A stretch of DNA of 64,000 bases from Fragilaria crotonensis (taxonomy: Eukaryota; Bacillariophyta; Fragilariophyceae; Fragilariales; Fragilariaceae), in the NCBI GenBank assembly GCA_022925895.1, contig JAKSYS010000210.1, positions 24,347 through 88,346 on the forward strand, written 5' to 3'. The notes beneath the pieces are model-generated. The model saw only the letters and a program-made list of their open reading frames with translations, was not told where the DNA came from and ran no database searches. Both the position numbers and the translations under genes were made by a program. The stretch's first letter is position 1; every line of letters begins with the position of its first letter. Of the stretch, positions 23,201 to 35,006 are shown one piece after another.

Positions 23201-25982
23201 GGTGAGCCAAACAGAGGGGGAAGCGCCGCTTCCTTGGCCAGTGCCAAAAAGTGGCTCAAACGGTGTACCTTGATAGTTATTGTCGGAGACGCCATAGGCT
23301 GTCTTGACAGTGTATTTCATGAACTGTAAAGCCTCAGAATGGACGCGTATGGCATTATCTGGCATTCCACATCGACGTGCTGCAAGCATTCCAAGAGCCA
23401 CAATAATCCTGTCGTAACATGCCGATGCATCGTTATCGAATCTGGCCAGATCGTGTTTGAGCACTCGACACAGGTCGGTAGTTAGTTGCGTGAGCATGAC
23501 AGGTCCATTGCTTGCCTATTTGGCACGGACCCATGCTGACCGGGATGAAGGATGTCGAGTTCCAGCGCCTTACGTACAAGGCGGTGTCCCCATTGGAGCT
23601 TTAAAAATAGATTGAAATCTGCTTCGAACAGATGTATGATACGAAGACGATGTATTCGTGGACGTCCGGGATCTTTTTCTATGAGAACATTGGTGGCATT
23701 ACTCCAGCGTGGAATTGCGATTCCTCTTGAAATAGCAATATTCATGAATTGTACCAAACATTTCAGAAGATCGGGATGTTGAATGATGGCCTTATAATGC
23801 CCAAGGTGACGACCAGATGGTGACGTAGACGTTGACTCCGGCCATTGTTTGAACCCTTTTTTACATCGTTCTCGGAGAGCTCTGTTGATATGGGTGGACC
23901 GTCGAGGACGTGGTCGGGAATAACAAATGATGCAAGAAATTCTGTCAGCGCATAGTCGTCGCCACACAGCTCAGGAGGTACTTCGCCTTTCAGAATAGAC
24001 TGTGAAACCGGCGAGAGACTGGAGAAAGTAATTGCATCATGAAGTACTCCATTTCCGCATGGGGACTCTGCCGCCGCTCGAAAAGAATGGCGATTGTAGT
24101 GCAATAACTGGCGTTCGATGTCATCTCTATTGATCACTGTCTCCCATATAAGACTTTCAGGATCTGAATGTTGGAGAAGATTATAGATTGCAGCTTCGTC
24201 GTGCGATGATGTGTCAAGCAGTTGTGGTACCATAAGCTTGGTAAGGCCGGAACGTTCTGATGGGTTGATTACCTGGCGGAGAGTTCGAAACTTTCCTCGA
24301 CATACTTCGCTTGCTATCGTTTGCTTCACAATCTTAGCTTTGCGAAATGATTCCTGTCGAGTATCGGGGTGCTCATCATCCTCGTAGGTTTCCAACAAGT
24401 CCTGATAACATTTCATTCGCAGTGGTATAGATGATTTTTGACAGCGGCGAAATACGCGGTGTGCTCTGTTGTAGTGTTCTCTTATGTCCCGAAGAGAGAG
24501 CCTTTGACCAAGATATGGTAAACCGAATGTTGCATCGAATGATTGAACGTGTTGTTGCCATCGTTGAAAAGTCTTGGTGTAGTCGTATGACGAATCTTTT
24601 GCCTCCCAGAGTCGTAGCTTCCAATACCGATAAATGATGGCTGAATTTCGGAGTGCTGGTGACCATTGAAAATTCTTTGGTGGTTTGCGAAGAATAGCTT
24701 CAGAAGCCTCCATGGCTCTTCCCTGGTCATTGTCCCATTTAATTAATGCCTGTCGAACTTCTTCACGACTCTGATTATGATGTGTCGCATATAGTTGATT
24801 TATACGGTCGATCATCTTATGTTGAGAGTAATATCGTAACATTGAGTCGTGATACGTTGAAACATGTTCAGGATTACCGGTATGAAGAGATCTGGCGGAT
24901 GGTGGGAGCACTTTCGATAGATTATGGTCGAATACATCTTCCATCTTTAGGTCAATATATAACCCTCGGTGATCCGATTGCGGTCCGTCAAAATATGACA
25001 GAGTTCCTGACCGATCGATGGATTTCTGAACCTGTTGACACCCGAAGATATAGTCGATCCGTCTCGAAGCAGAACCAATGTATGTCGACGGAGCTGGATC
25101 ATTATCGTGAAGATCGTGCAGATTGCATGCTTGAATAAATAATTCGAACTGGGGATCTGTGTCGATCGTCGAGTTTGCGTCAAGCATCAACAGGATCATG
25201 TGACCAGCCTCCTGAAGTCGAGTGATCATGTTTTTGAGATCTGTAAGAATCTCGTGACGCGGATTGTTGTGACGCCGTTGATGCTCTCGAAAATATTCAT
25301 ATTCTCGAAGAAAGGCGCTACCAATCGGGGCCGAGTTTGGTGAACCAGAGCAGACCCTGTATGCCGTTATTATCGAAAGGAAAGTCTTATTGCGACCCAT
25401 GAGAGAGATTCCGCTCCATCGACCGAGTCCCGTTGGATCCGTAAGATCTACTTCACCATTGATCGTCGATGTCAAGCGACCTGTTGCTAAGGTAAGACTT
25501 CCTCCTGACTGAAACGTCTCCATTGGCAGGCACTGGTCAATGTCCCTGTTAGGAGTTCCGAAGGTTACTTTGCTTTGTTGGTAGTGTCGTCTGAGGAGCT
25601 GTCTGAATTCGAAACTGATGTGAGGGTGTGACCAACATGTATTTGTTTCCGCAAGACCGGCGATGTCGATATCATATGCTTTCAAGCAGGAAATGTAGTA
25701 ACGATAGTCTTCTCCCGAAGAATTGTAGGTCAGACCTTTGACATTCTGAAAGAAAAATCGTGTTGTACCTTTCTGCTTTTGAAGAACGGGATCACCATAA
25801 GACTTGTCGGGGTGCGAATCTGCGGGAGAGTCCCATATTTTTCGACCTGGACGACGGGAAGGAATGAGAAGAATTGGAGACATGGCAAGAGAAGGAATCG
25901 AAGGGTCTATGAGTGGCAGGTGTTTTGAATGGCGAGAAACCGTGGTTTCCTGCGAATGGGAGCGCATCCTCGTTGATCTCAT
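20279..25982 (-). CDS. LINE ORF2: endonuclease - reverse transcriptase - RNase H polyprotein
   Basis: Catalyses nicking of target DNA and target-primed reverse transcription. From the ATG at 25982: an endonuclease/exonuclease/phosphatase-fold domain (FFFQNVKGLTYN, AGLAETNTCW, LLMLDANSTID, SDHRGLYIDL); a linker of about 300 residues; RT with motif A RFDNDASACYDRI, motif B GTGQGSGASPS, motif C AFVDDTSLGF (FVDD) and GGKLNLAKCSWY; RNase H with acidic residues in YIASDGGLDGG, AESSTRSELAG, WITDSKAAISR and NIDADFLATRY; then a CPCC...H...C finger (CPCCKVNDESYSHLLRC). Frame breaks occur near 23855-23861 (six A, seven expected) and near 23499-23502 (GTC, GGTC expected); the protein sequence continues smoothly across both. 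Without them it would be three separate frames. Confidence 0.9.
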
Positions 25983-28912
25983 GATGGAGACCCTCCGCCG
26001 AGAGAGTTTTGGGTATTGTATCGACTCTCTAGGTCGGTGGTGATGTCCTCAAGATTCTGGGTTGTCATTGGAACGGAGTGATGGTCTTCCTCGTCCTGCG
26101 ATTTGCCTTGACTTTGGTTGTCGTCGTCAACGTTCATATCGTCCTCTGCTCCGTCAAGGAGTACCTCGATTCGCTCTTTATCGCCTCTTACTGGTTTTTG
26201 CTTCTTCTTATCAGGAGACCTAAATTTGCCGGAGTCAGATGATTTGGTCGATTTCGATTCCATGGACCTCAAAGACCCGCTGCCATCTTCTATAGCTTTG
26301 ACGGAGTCTATCTCTTCATCGTCTTCCTTCTCTGGGATTGAAGCTGCTGGAATGGATGCATGTGCCTCCGTAACTCGTGCAACATCAGATGGCTTAGTTG
26401 ATGACGATGCGTTAGGTGACGGTCGTCGAGCCTTCGTCGCATCTTCCCTCTGTGGTAGGGTTGTCTCCGCTACAAGACCCATCAGTAGACTTATCTTGTC
26501 GCTCAGGATATTGATGGATGCTCCAAATCCGGCCTGTTTTTCCATCACTACCAACATTTGACCGCTCATCGTCTGTAATTCCGCCGTTTGTGCCTGTTGA
26601 GCTGTCTCAAGCTTCGTGTCAATATCGGTCTTCATGGAGTCTAACTTTGAATCTACCTCATCAAATCTATGCAATTGTCGTTCGATTTGAGACAATCGTT
26701 CGGATGAGATTTTATCTTTTCGATCGAAGTCATTCTGTTGCCGGGTTATGCGTGCCTCGAGTTCCAAAAAACGAGCGCTTGATGTGGAAAGCATCGATTG
26801 TCTAGACTTTCCTGACATACTGTTCGAAGTCGTCGACACTGTTGCATTGTCACCGGTCGATTGATTACGATACTGATTACGAAGAGATTCGAGGGGCGTT
26901 GGTGGGCGTTTGTGCATTCCTCCGTCATCCTGTTTGCGGTCAGGATCTTGGCTGTCCGTCGATACGTCGGAATTGACTGAGTCTTGCTGGTCAGAGATCA
27001 CGCTTGTTGATGATCCCAGTGCCGTGTCTTGGGGTGTGTCTGTTAACTCTTTTGACTCCGATAACTTCGCAAGAAAGTTCAAGTTCGCTGTTAACTTTGG
27101 GTTCACATGAATAACCGACGGTGGTCCTACACTGTCTCTAAAGCGTGCTTCGCGCTGAGTGAACGGAAAACCTGCCTCTTGTATACTTCCAGGGCGCCAA
27201 TAGCTGCTTTTTCATATGTTGGTGGTACCAGCATATATGCCTTCTGATCAGTCCGCCGTTAACAACATCACATTGTATGTATGAGAGCCCATCCGTTGAT
27301 TTGATTGTTTTTGACCATTCGCGTAGCGACCTTTCGACTGTTGTTCCATCGTCCTTATGTTCGGTGCGAATAGTGTCTAAATTTGCAAACATTGGAAAAA
27401 GTGGAATTCCTTTTAGAGACTTGATATACTTGTCGTGAGTTTTGAAGAGATTTCCGACCTGGTCCTTTGTCATGTCTGCGAAGGCAAACCTAGGTATGTA
27501 AACTGGTGTTCGATCTCCAGTGAGGTTGCCTAAAAGTGCTTGGCTGAGTGGATGGACATGCCGTTCTCCGCATTGGATGACTAAGTGATTAATAGCTTGA
27601 TCCAAAGGAGTTCTGCGGTGGAGAAGTATGTCGAACATTGGCGTCGAATCCGGTAGAGTACTTCGGAGATACTGTAAGTATCGGAGACGATGAGTAGTCA
27701 TGGGAGCCTTGAGAAGGATATATCCCGCGATTGTCAATTTTCCACTTGTACTTTTGGAATTCGAAAAAGAAACCGTAGCCCTGTACCTGTCAAGAGTCGC
27801 CTTTGTCGTTTCTAAGTTCCTCCATGCCGATGGCGTTTTGCTGTTGAATCCGAAGCGAATTGGAATAATGACCATTGATTGTGTTGGCATCAGCGTGATT
27901 GATGGACTAATGAATGATCGGACTTCCTGAGGTGTCATCTTGGAGATTGAGTTGTACTTTTCCAGACCTTCGGTTCCCCAGTGGTACAGGAGACCGTCAT
28001 CGTCGCTGAAGAGATCGTTTAGGAGAGAATAGATTGAATTTGTCAAGGCTTCCGTTTGGCGAGAAGTACTTGACGTATCAATTCTGGTTGACCAACGAAT
28101 CGTGACGCGATAAGTGCCATCGTTGACTGGGACGTTTGTATTAGGGATTATGGCTGAGACTTTCCCGTCTGATGAGCCTGTCGACAAACCATCTGAGTCC
28201 TGGGTCTTATTTGCAGTAGGAGCTGTATCAAACTTGACTTGTTTCTCGCTATCGATCGGTGAGTCATTAGGAATGTCAGGATTGGTCTCCTTCTCAAGAA
28301 TTGTATTCTGAGAAGGTGCAAAAAGGGATGCTTTACGGGATCGAGTAAAACCGAGACTTTGCAGATTCATGGACTTGGTTGGCTTATGGGCTGGATTGTG
28401 TCTTCCTTTCGCTGGTCCTACTTTCTTCCATGGAGTCATCGAGAAACCTTTAGTTGTCGCCAGAGAATGCCAAGTGGTTTTAAGAGTGTCGATGGTTAGA
28501 AGGGATGGATCATGGGTCGCTAAGAACTGTTGGGAGATCTTTGTTGCCCAAGCATTGAGTTTGTCGGGGATCACCTTCTTTCTCTCAATATGGTACATAT
28601 AATTGTACCAAATGACACTATGGACTCGAATAGGATCGGTTTCGGCCTCTCTCCACATCATCTCGAACAGGTCTCCTGTGACGGCATATTGTCCAAGTGT
28701 AAAGTACCTGTACCATGCAGTCGGGGTGTGAGCGTTTCGAAAGTCGGTTTCACTGTGAAGGCGATTGTATCGATCTTTTGTTGTTTCTGGTGGTTTCGGA
28801 TCAAACTCAGGAGGCTCTATCCACTGCTTGGTAGAAAAGCCAAAGACGGGATCATCGTCTGGGGGAGCGAAGCAGGTGCGAGAGAGTTAGGAACGAATGA
28901 TCCTCCCATCAT
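25979..28912 (-). CDS. LINE ORF1 protein (coiled coil, probable RNA-binding/nucleoprotein)
   Basis: About 980 residues. The start chosen is the ATG at 28912 in the context CCACC-ATG-ATG, 58 bp from the element's 5' end (MMGGSFVPNSLAPASLP). The N-terminal half is a globular domain I do not recognise (TAWYRYFTLGQYAVTGDLFE, PRFAFADMTKDQVGNLFKT). The C-terminal third has a coiled coil (ARFLELEARITRQQNDFDRK through TKLETAQQAQ), then Ser/Asp/Glu-rich and KKKQKP sequence. No CCHC knuckle is visible. Frame breaks are needed at 28861-28865 (five C on the coding strand, six expected) and near 27167-27170 (four T, three expected). The role in RNP assembly is inferred from position and coiled coil. Confidence 0.8.
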
Positions 28913-28970
28913 GGTGGCTGTTCGTAAGAGATTTCGTAGGGGAAGTACTAGGGACGGTTGACGGACAGAA

Positions 28971-28989
28971 TGCAAACAAGTTTGTTGAC
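28971..28989 (+). repeat. Target-site duplication of the LINE (5' side)
   Basis: This is the second copy of the 19 bp target sequence, identical to 20130-20148. It fixes the 5' boundary of the retrotransposon at 28970. Confidence 0.92.
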
Positions 28990-30844
28990 CGCAGCAGACT
29001 CTTGCTTTTAGCTACAGAATAAAACTACTGACACAATGGCAGAGTATAACTGCTGATCCAACATGTTTCACGTGAATTTATTGTCAGCAAAAAATGTTGA
29101 TGTACAAGCATGCAAAATTGCTGTAAGCAAAGATGAAGGACATATGCCAGGGGGTCTCACTGGTAGGAGTGTACGCTAGAGGCTCGGTTGCAAATAAGAA
29201 TGCCAATAAATCCGAAAGCAGCCAACGAGTACCATCATGTTGAATTGGCTGTGTGAGGAGTGTCCCCAACATCCCATGCTGGGTAGGTGGTGCCACTTCT
29301 CCGGAATAAATGGGAAGCAGAACAAATGAGAATCCACAGGCGTATCCAATGATAAAGCTAGACTCAAGATTGATTATATTGAACGCAAAACATCCATGTG
29401 TCCATCATCAGCACTCCGTAGTACTGCCCACCACGCAAGTCAGCCAAGCGTCCGAGGACAGTAGCGCAGTCAGAGGGTCCGGCTTCCATGAACAAGGCTG
29501 TGAGAGCCAAGGACCATGTGCTTATGAATGCTCTACAACAACTCCTGTTGTTGGCACATTCATGATGCCCGGTATGTTTCTGACCAACAAATTGACCACT
29601 ATGAGGGGGGTAAGTCCAAGGGCGGACATAAGGACGGTATCAAAGTCGAGTTCATCCAAGAAGATGTTAATGCTGCTGCAGGATCGCCTCGGTTCCATGT
29701 CCCACCCCTTGGGATAGGCTGGTGTGCAAGGCAGCATCAAGGTTTGTGGGATACAATGGGAAATATCTGGAAAGGCTGTGCTCATTCTGAAGCAATTGAA
29801 AGACTGTAGTGAAGGAGTTCACTGCCAGTAGAATCATTCATGGTGACCCAGCAGTTGCATTGTGGGAGCAATACTACACAAGGAAAAAGGCCCTACATGT
29901 AATAAGTGTTCAGACAATACTGTACTCTCATTAATGGTGTGTCCTGTGGGGTTAAGGAAATCCCTTGAAGTAGATAGATGCAACTTTTGGTAGAGTTAAG
30001 GTGAGTCTCTAATGGACATCCTTTCATGAACACCAGCATTGTGCAGACAAGTGTACTGAGGACTAAAGATAGTACTTAATCCCCATTGCCAAAAAGCATT
30101 TAACACTTGGTACACAATTACAACGCATCATGTCATTGTTTTGTTATTGGGGTTCTGTCCTTGTGCATTGGCAAGCTGCTTCTATAAATGTCAGTGTATG
30201 AATCAAGCATATAGTAGCTAGTGAACCTCAGCAAATGGTAGCATGCTGTCAAAGGATCAGCAACTGTACTATTGCATGGCTGCTGCTGCCTGTCAGTGAT
30301 GAAGTATGCAACAACATTGAAGGAGGCAGCATGGAATATGAAAAAATTCAGTGGTGGGGCAAGAGGCTGATTCTTGAAGATTTGCTAGTAGCATTATTTC
30401 ACATCAACAATCTTCCAATGGAAGACGCTGCACTATGCCACCTGAAACTTCATAGTAGGTCTACGTCGTACTCTGAGTAGATGCTGGGACTTGAGATTGT
30501 TGAAGCATAACAGTAAGACTACAAGGACAAGTGCCTGGTACCACGTAATAAAGACAGAGGAGTCAGAGGAGTTGAGGTACAGCAGCTAATGGTTCTTGTT
30601 GTTGAACCATGATTGACGTTGGAATTTTGTCATCCCCCCAGCTGAGTCCCATCCGGCTTTGGATATGCAGATTCCTATGTTCACTGTAGTATATGGCAAA
30701 CGCCAGTACAAAAACTACAGTTGTCCTGGACTGCTTTCCGCCCACATTACATCATTGTCTACAACAGCATTTTATCCACATTAACCCTTTGCAATCTAAC
30801 TGTAATTACCCTTCATGTGTCAACTCATTCCCAGCATGTGTCCC

Positions 30845-30890
30845 TCATCATGCTGGCTAAGCCTCATCATGCTGGCTAAGTCTAATCATG
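30845..30890 (+). repeat. 19-bp tandem repeat, two full units plus partial
   Basis: TCATCATGCTGGCTAAGCC (30845-30863) is followed directly by TCATCATGCTGGCTAAGTC (30864-30882) and a diverged third start, TAATCATGTTGC. Confidence 0.85.
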
Positions 30891-32384
30891 TTGCAACAGT
30901 TGTTGCAAGCCTCAATTTTCTCATGGGAGGGGAGTTGTTGATGAGAATTCAATGTCCTTATCAGTGGAATGAAGGCTTTGAATGCTCACTCCCGCCGCCC
31001 ACAACACTCTAGCTTTGCAAAAGGCAAGAACCGGCAAGATTCAATCAAACCTGGATTGAATTGGTTCTTTCAAAATGAAACCTAGAAATAGCTCATAAGT
31101 TAAACTAGCAGAATTACAAAACTTAACGTTTGACCGACTCCGCATTTTCACGAAATAGTACGCTGTCCTTGATCACGCAGTGTACTTCGACTGTCAGGTG
31201 AGAGGTGAGAACTGCTGCTGGAGGTTCCGGGAATTCTTGTTCATCTGGTAATAGATCGTGTGAAATCTTCTCAGACATGAGTCAAAGTTCCGGAACCCCC
31301 TGGTATGTCATCAATGTCATATATGCATACGTGACGTTGTATGACATAAAGAAGGACTGTTCCCTGGTTCGTATGTGTACAAACTGTACACAAGTATTTT
31401 TGATGATCGTTCTCTTCGGACGTCGGACTTTTCAAACACAAAGCAAGTACTCCAGTGTACGGAGTGCTCAAGTAAATGTTTCATAGTAGAACCCGCACTC
31501 TGAAGAAGTGTGGCATAGCAGTACGCTGAAACTCGGGTGGTCGCTCGTAGGGACGCTTCCCCTCCCCCCACCCCTGCAATGACACCTCCAAGGAGAAATG
31601 TCATTGGGCATTGGGCATCTTGAATTCCGAGCTTCGTCGCTTCATATGGCTTGTTTCATCGTTATACTCCATATCGTACAACTCCTGTAGGGTCAGTATA
31701 AAATTCCGAGACGTCACGATCATACACCAGATCCGGCATCCTCGCGAATCCGAACAACACGATCATCCCCACACACAAAAAAGAACTGCGGACCATGACA
31801 TTGAAACGGCAATTCAATCACCTTCCAATCCTCATCAGGAAGACATTTTAGTAATGTTTGCTCACTTATCAAGTTGGTGAGGCCTTTGACCCAAAAAGTC
31901 TTCCTGATTGGCTACAATGAAGGCGCTACAGGTGCGTTTCCATTGTTGGATCGACGTCGCAAAACAAAACGTTACCAAGACAAATGGCTGACCGATGAAA
32001 CATATTTTCAACCAATCAAGGCTCACCTTCCTTCCCATGAGTCCCTTGAAATTGATAGAGGTGGCACGAACTGAGCAATTTTGATGTGTGGAGGGGTAAT
32101 AATACTACTATGTGATGATCATCATGATCAAACACCGTTAGAATATTTGATTCGAAGGAGGCGTTGATTTGTGCAGCAATCAGAGCAGAATTGTTATGGG
32201 GTAACAGGTACTATGTCGCAACACCACGTTTCTTACAGGATGATGGAATTAATGATTGGTAGAGTGTGGCTGGTTTGTCGGAGTTCCTCAGATTTTGTCG
32301 ATTTGATGACTGTAAGCCTGACTGTAGAGGCAGCAGCTGATGAGGCTGGTGCTATGCGCCAGTCATAAAGGTTGCAATTGCAGA

Positions 32385-32870
32385 GAAGTTGCTGGCTGTC
32401 CTTGTAGCTTCATCATTTCTCGCTACTTTTACGGAAGCTCACTCGGTCAAGGGCTGTCCTCAAGTTCTCGTAGTTCGTTGCTCAAGCACAAAAGGAGGAG
32501 TACTCACTCGGTCATTGGCTGTTATTGTAGTCCCTTGGACTTCGTTCCTCCAACACAATAGTACCAAGGAGAAGTCTCACTAGTAGGTCATTGGCTGATC
32601 TCATAGTCTCTTCATTCCTCCAACACAATGATAAAGAATTCACTCGGTCACTGTCGTAGTAGTATCTCCTCCATTAGTACCATACCATGAACTCACTCCT
32701 CGGGCACTGGCTGTCCTCGTAGTCTCATCTTCAATCCTCCTCCAGCACAAGTACAACAATGCTACCAACGAGACCTCACTTGATCCCTGCTGTAGTCTCT
32801 TCTTTTCTCGAAGACCCCACTCCTCGGTCACTGGCTGTCCTTGTACTGGCGCAACGAGAGCTGACTCGGC
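32385..32870 (+). repeat. Degenerate tandem repeats with CTCACTCGGTCA..TGGCTGTC core
   Basis: At least five irregular units (roughly 60-130 bp) share CTCACTCGGTCA, GGCTGTCCT(T/C)GTAGTCTC, TTCATTCCTCC and (A)CAACACAA in that order. Clear unit starts lie near 32388, 32440, 32506, 32640 and 32690, with another near 32820. There is no coding consequence. It resembles a minisatellite that has drifted. Confidence 0.7.
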
Positions 32871-33804
32871 CACCGTCGCACAATGGGTGTAAAAAGACTC
32901 ACATTTGCGAAATTGTCGATGATCAAATGCCAAAGCACTGACCTGGGAAGATCCAGAAAGGCAGATTGCTGACTTGTGATCCTTTGTTGTGTTGGTGTCA
33001 AGATCTTGAGACCTTTTGTAGTGCTGAGTGCTGAGTTTACTCTCCGTGTAGGGTCTACTCCAGCACTAAAAAGAATTTTTATCGTCTTCAAAAATTGATA
33101 AATGCATACTGAGTCTACGTGTCCCTACGATATGTAGGCTCAGGATGAAACAAGCCATACCAGCTATGGTGATTCACTGATTCACTAGGTAGAGTAGGCA
33201 AAGTCTTACCCGACCGTAGGAGTCTCAGAGTGATTAGTATAGCCGGAGAGCCGATAAACCCATTGATTGGATGTCCTTTGGAAAGTCTCGAACCTATGCC
33301 CCAGAAAGTGCAACAAATTGAAACGACCGGTATCATAGTAGAAGAACGTGGTAATAGATCGAGTTCGACATATACGTAATCCAACTATGAGTAGTGGTGT
33401 ACAGCGTTTACATTCTAGATTTCAGAACAATGCTCTCGATTTTCCCTTAATGTATGACAAGGTTTTCCCTATAATCAAAACCGTGTTTGCGTGTTACACG
33501 AAGACCAAGGTGTTCGGTTGTCTCATGGAATATGTCGTAATACAATATTTATTGAAAGAAATACTCCGAAATGACCCGTGCTCGTTCGCTTAATGAATTC
33601 TTGCGAACTGGACATTTCATCTGGTACTAAAGTTTGATGTAGAAAGTGACGAAGTTTTGGCATGCATTCGGGTTTGAGCCCGAAGCCTGTAGGTTCCTAC
33701 GTGTTTCTGTAGCTTCCATGGACTTCGTTCGAGGAGCAAAACACGAAAACCAACCTCTGGTAGTCGTTTTGTCTTGAACATAAGTTCAGACTGTGGGTGC
33801 GAAG

Positions 33805-34848
33805 ATGTTCACCAACATCCCGTCGCGGCAGAAGACAGCATCAGCCCTCGAGAGTTTGGGCATTTCGGCAGATGGGAGAGGGTCAATGATATCTCCGGCT
33901 GTGTTGGCGGCTGTTGGTGGATTGGCTTCGTCCCTTGCTCGTTCACGTCCTGAGCTGTACTCGGAGTATGAGCCAATCAACTCAATACTTGCACGCGATT
34001 ACACGCCCCGAAATGTGAATTCAGAGATTCTTGCTGCCCTTGTTGGTCGCAGGCAGGATGCCCTTTGCGAAGCGTTGCTCGGTCGTTCCCTTCCTTTTTC
34101 AAACCCTTTGGAAGCACTAGTCGCTGCTTCCCCTCAGTTATCGGCGACGGAGGCTTTCCAACAAGGAGCCATGGTGAATCAATACTTCCAACGCGGACGA
34201 GAAGACGCCCTGTTGTCCTTGCTGAAGTCCGAGGCTCTTGGTCCTTCGTTCTTGCCACGAAATCCTGCCGTGATACCTTCCGCAAGCGTGCGAACAGAAC
34301 CAGTTATCAAGGAAGGTCAGGATCGTGCACCCGAGATTACTAACGCCGTTGCCTTGGAGGCTTTGGGCAGTTTCGGGATTGAGCGACGCCATCGGAATGT
34401 CCCTTACTTCGATGCTTCTAAACTGGAGGATCCTGATCCCACCTTTGTCAGCAATCGCAGACCGCGTGGTGGCATCAGTGAACCTTTTCCAGAAAAGCTC
34501 CATCGCATGTTGAGAGAAGCCGAAGATGGCGGTGAATCCGATGTAGTTTCTTTCTACCCTCACGGTCGTGCCTTTTCCATTCACCACGCCGAACGCTTCT
34601 GTCGCGAGGTTATGCCTCGGTATTTCAAGCTGTCCAGATTGAGCTCCTTCCAACGCCAGCTCAACCTCTACGGATTCACCCGAATCACCGCAGGTCCAGA
34701 CACCGGTGGTTACTACCACGAGCTCTTCCTCAAGGGCCGTCCTGCCTTGGCCATTCACATTAGGCGAGCAGGTGCCCCAAAGGCTCGTCGCATTGGTCGC
34801 ACTCTAAACCGGCGCACCCTCCTACAGTACCTGATTTCTATTCCATGA
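33805..34848 (+). CDS. HSF-type transcription factor (C-terminal DNA-binding domain)
   Basis: Nuclear DNA-binding protein of 347 residues, start at ATG 33805 (MFTNIPSRQKTASALESLG); a GTG 12 bp upstream is in frame. The N-terminal 220 residues are low-complexity and unrecognised. The heat-shock-factor domain lies at about residues 221-320: PFPEKLHRMLREAE, VVSFYPHGRAFSIHHAERFC, EVMPRYFKLSRLSSFQRQLN, LYGFTRI, YYHELFLKGRPALAIHIRR. Helix 3 (SRLSSFQRQLNLYGF) is intact. Diatoms have a greatly expanded HSF family, often lacking a trimerisation repeat, as here. After residue about 335 the other frame reads VPDFYSMTPVKTANEEGNSK and on to a TAA at 34911-34913; an EP-x-FYSM-like tail is common in diatom HSFs, so a one-base loss near 34810-34830 may have cut the true C terminus. 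Confidence 0.85.
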   Translation: MFTNIPSRQKTASALESLGISADGRGSMISPAVLAAVGGLASSLARSRPELYSEYEPINSILARDYTPRNVNSEILAALVGRRQDALCEALLGRSLPFSNPLEALVAASPQLSATEAFQQGAMVNQYFQRGREDALLSLLKSEALGPSFLPRNPAVIPSASVRTEPVIKEGQDRAPEITNAVALEALGSFGIERRHRNVPYFDASKLEDPDPTFVSNRRPRGGISEPFPEKLHRMLREAEDGGESDVVSFYPHGRAFSIHHAERFCREVMPRYFKLSRLSSFQRQLNLYGFTRITAGPDTGGYYHELFLKGRPALAIHIRRAGAPKARRIGRTLNRRTLLQYLISIP

Positions 34849-35006
34849 CTCCAGTTAAGACTGCCAATGAAGAAGGCAACTCCAAGCCTCCAGCTCGCGT
34901 AGACAAGTGGTAAAACGCACGTGTAGCGGTGCACCAATGTTAGAGGTTGTACTCTGGAGTTCTCGAGTTTAAGTTTTGCATGATTTTATTATAACGAAAT
35001 TGATAG

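Larger units (their letters stand above)
20149..28970 (-). mobile_element. Full-length non-LTR retrotransposon (LINE; EN-RT-RNase H), 8.8 kb
   Basis: An 8,822 bp element on the minus strand bounded by identical 19 bp target-site duplications. The 5' UTR is only 58 bp, followed by ORF1 (about 980 aa, coiled-coil region) and ORF2 (about 1,900 aa; apurinic endonuclease, reverse transcriptase, RNase H, CCHC-type finger). ORF1 stop and ORF2 start overlap as ATGA. The 3' UTR is about 130 bp and ends ATGTTTTGTTTT, with no poly(A) tail. Domain order places it with RNase H-bearing LINEs (I/R1/Tad/LOA-like group); the exact clade needs a phylogeny. The frames contain four one-base breaks, each at a run of identical bases. 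Identical duplications and otherwise open frames indicate a recent insertion. Confidence 0.93.
28990..33804. other. Gene-poor region with decayed coding-like patches and tandem repeats
   Basis: About 4.8 kb without a supported gene. Frames are short and interrupted. Patches around 29450-30500 and 31610-32090 translate to protein-like segments for 20-60 residues and then break, which suggests old transposon or gene debris that I cannot assign. A 19 bp tandem repeat (30845-30890) and degenerate tandem repeats (about 32385-32870) are present. The final 500 bp are the HSF promoter region. Confidence 0.5.

Noticed and set aside
20416-27110. Plus-strand open frames across the retrotransposon
   Set aside because: They are antisense shadows of the minus-strand ORF1 and ORF2.
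29310-29809. Overlapping 135- and 93-codon frames after the retrotransposon
   Set aside because: Protein-like patches switch frame and carry no recognisable motif; treated as unassigned debris.
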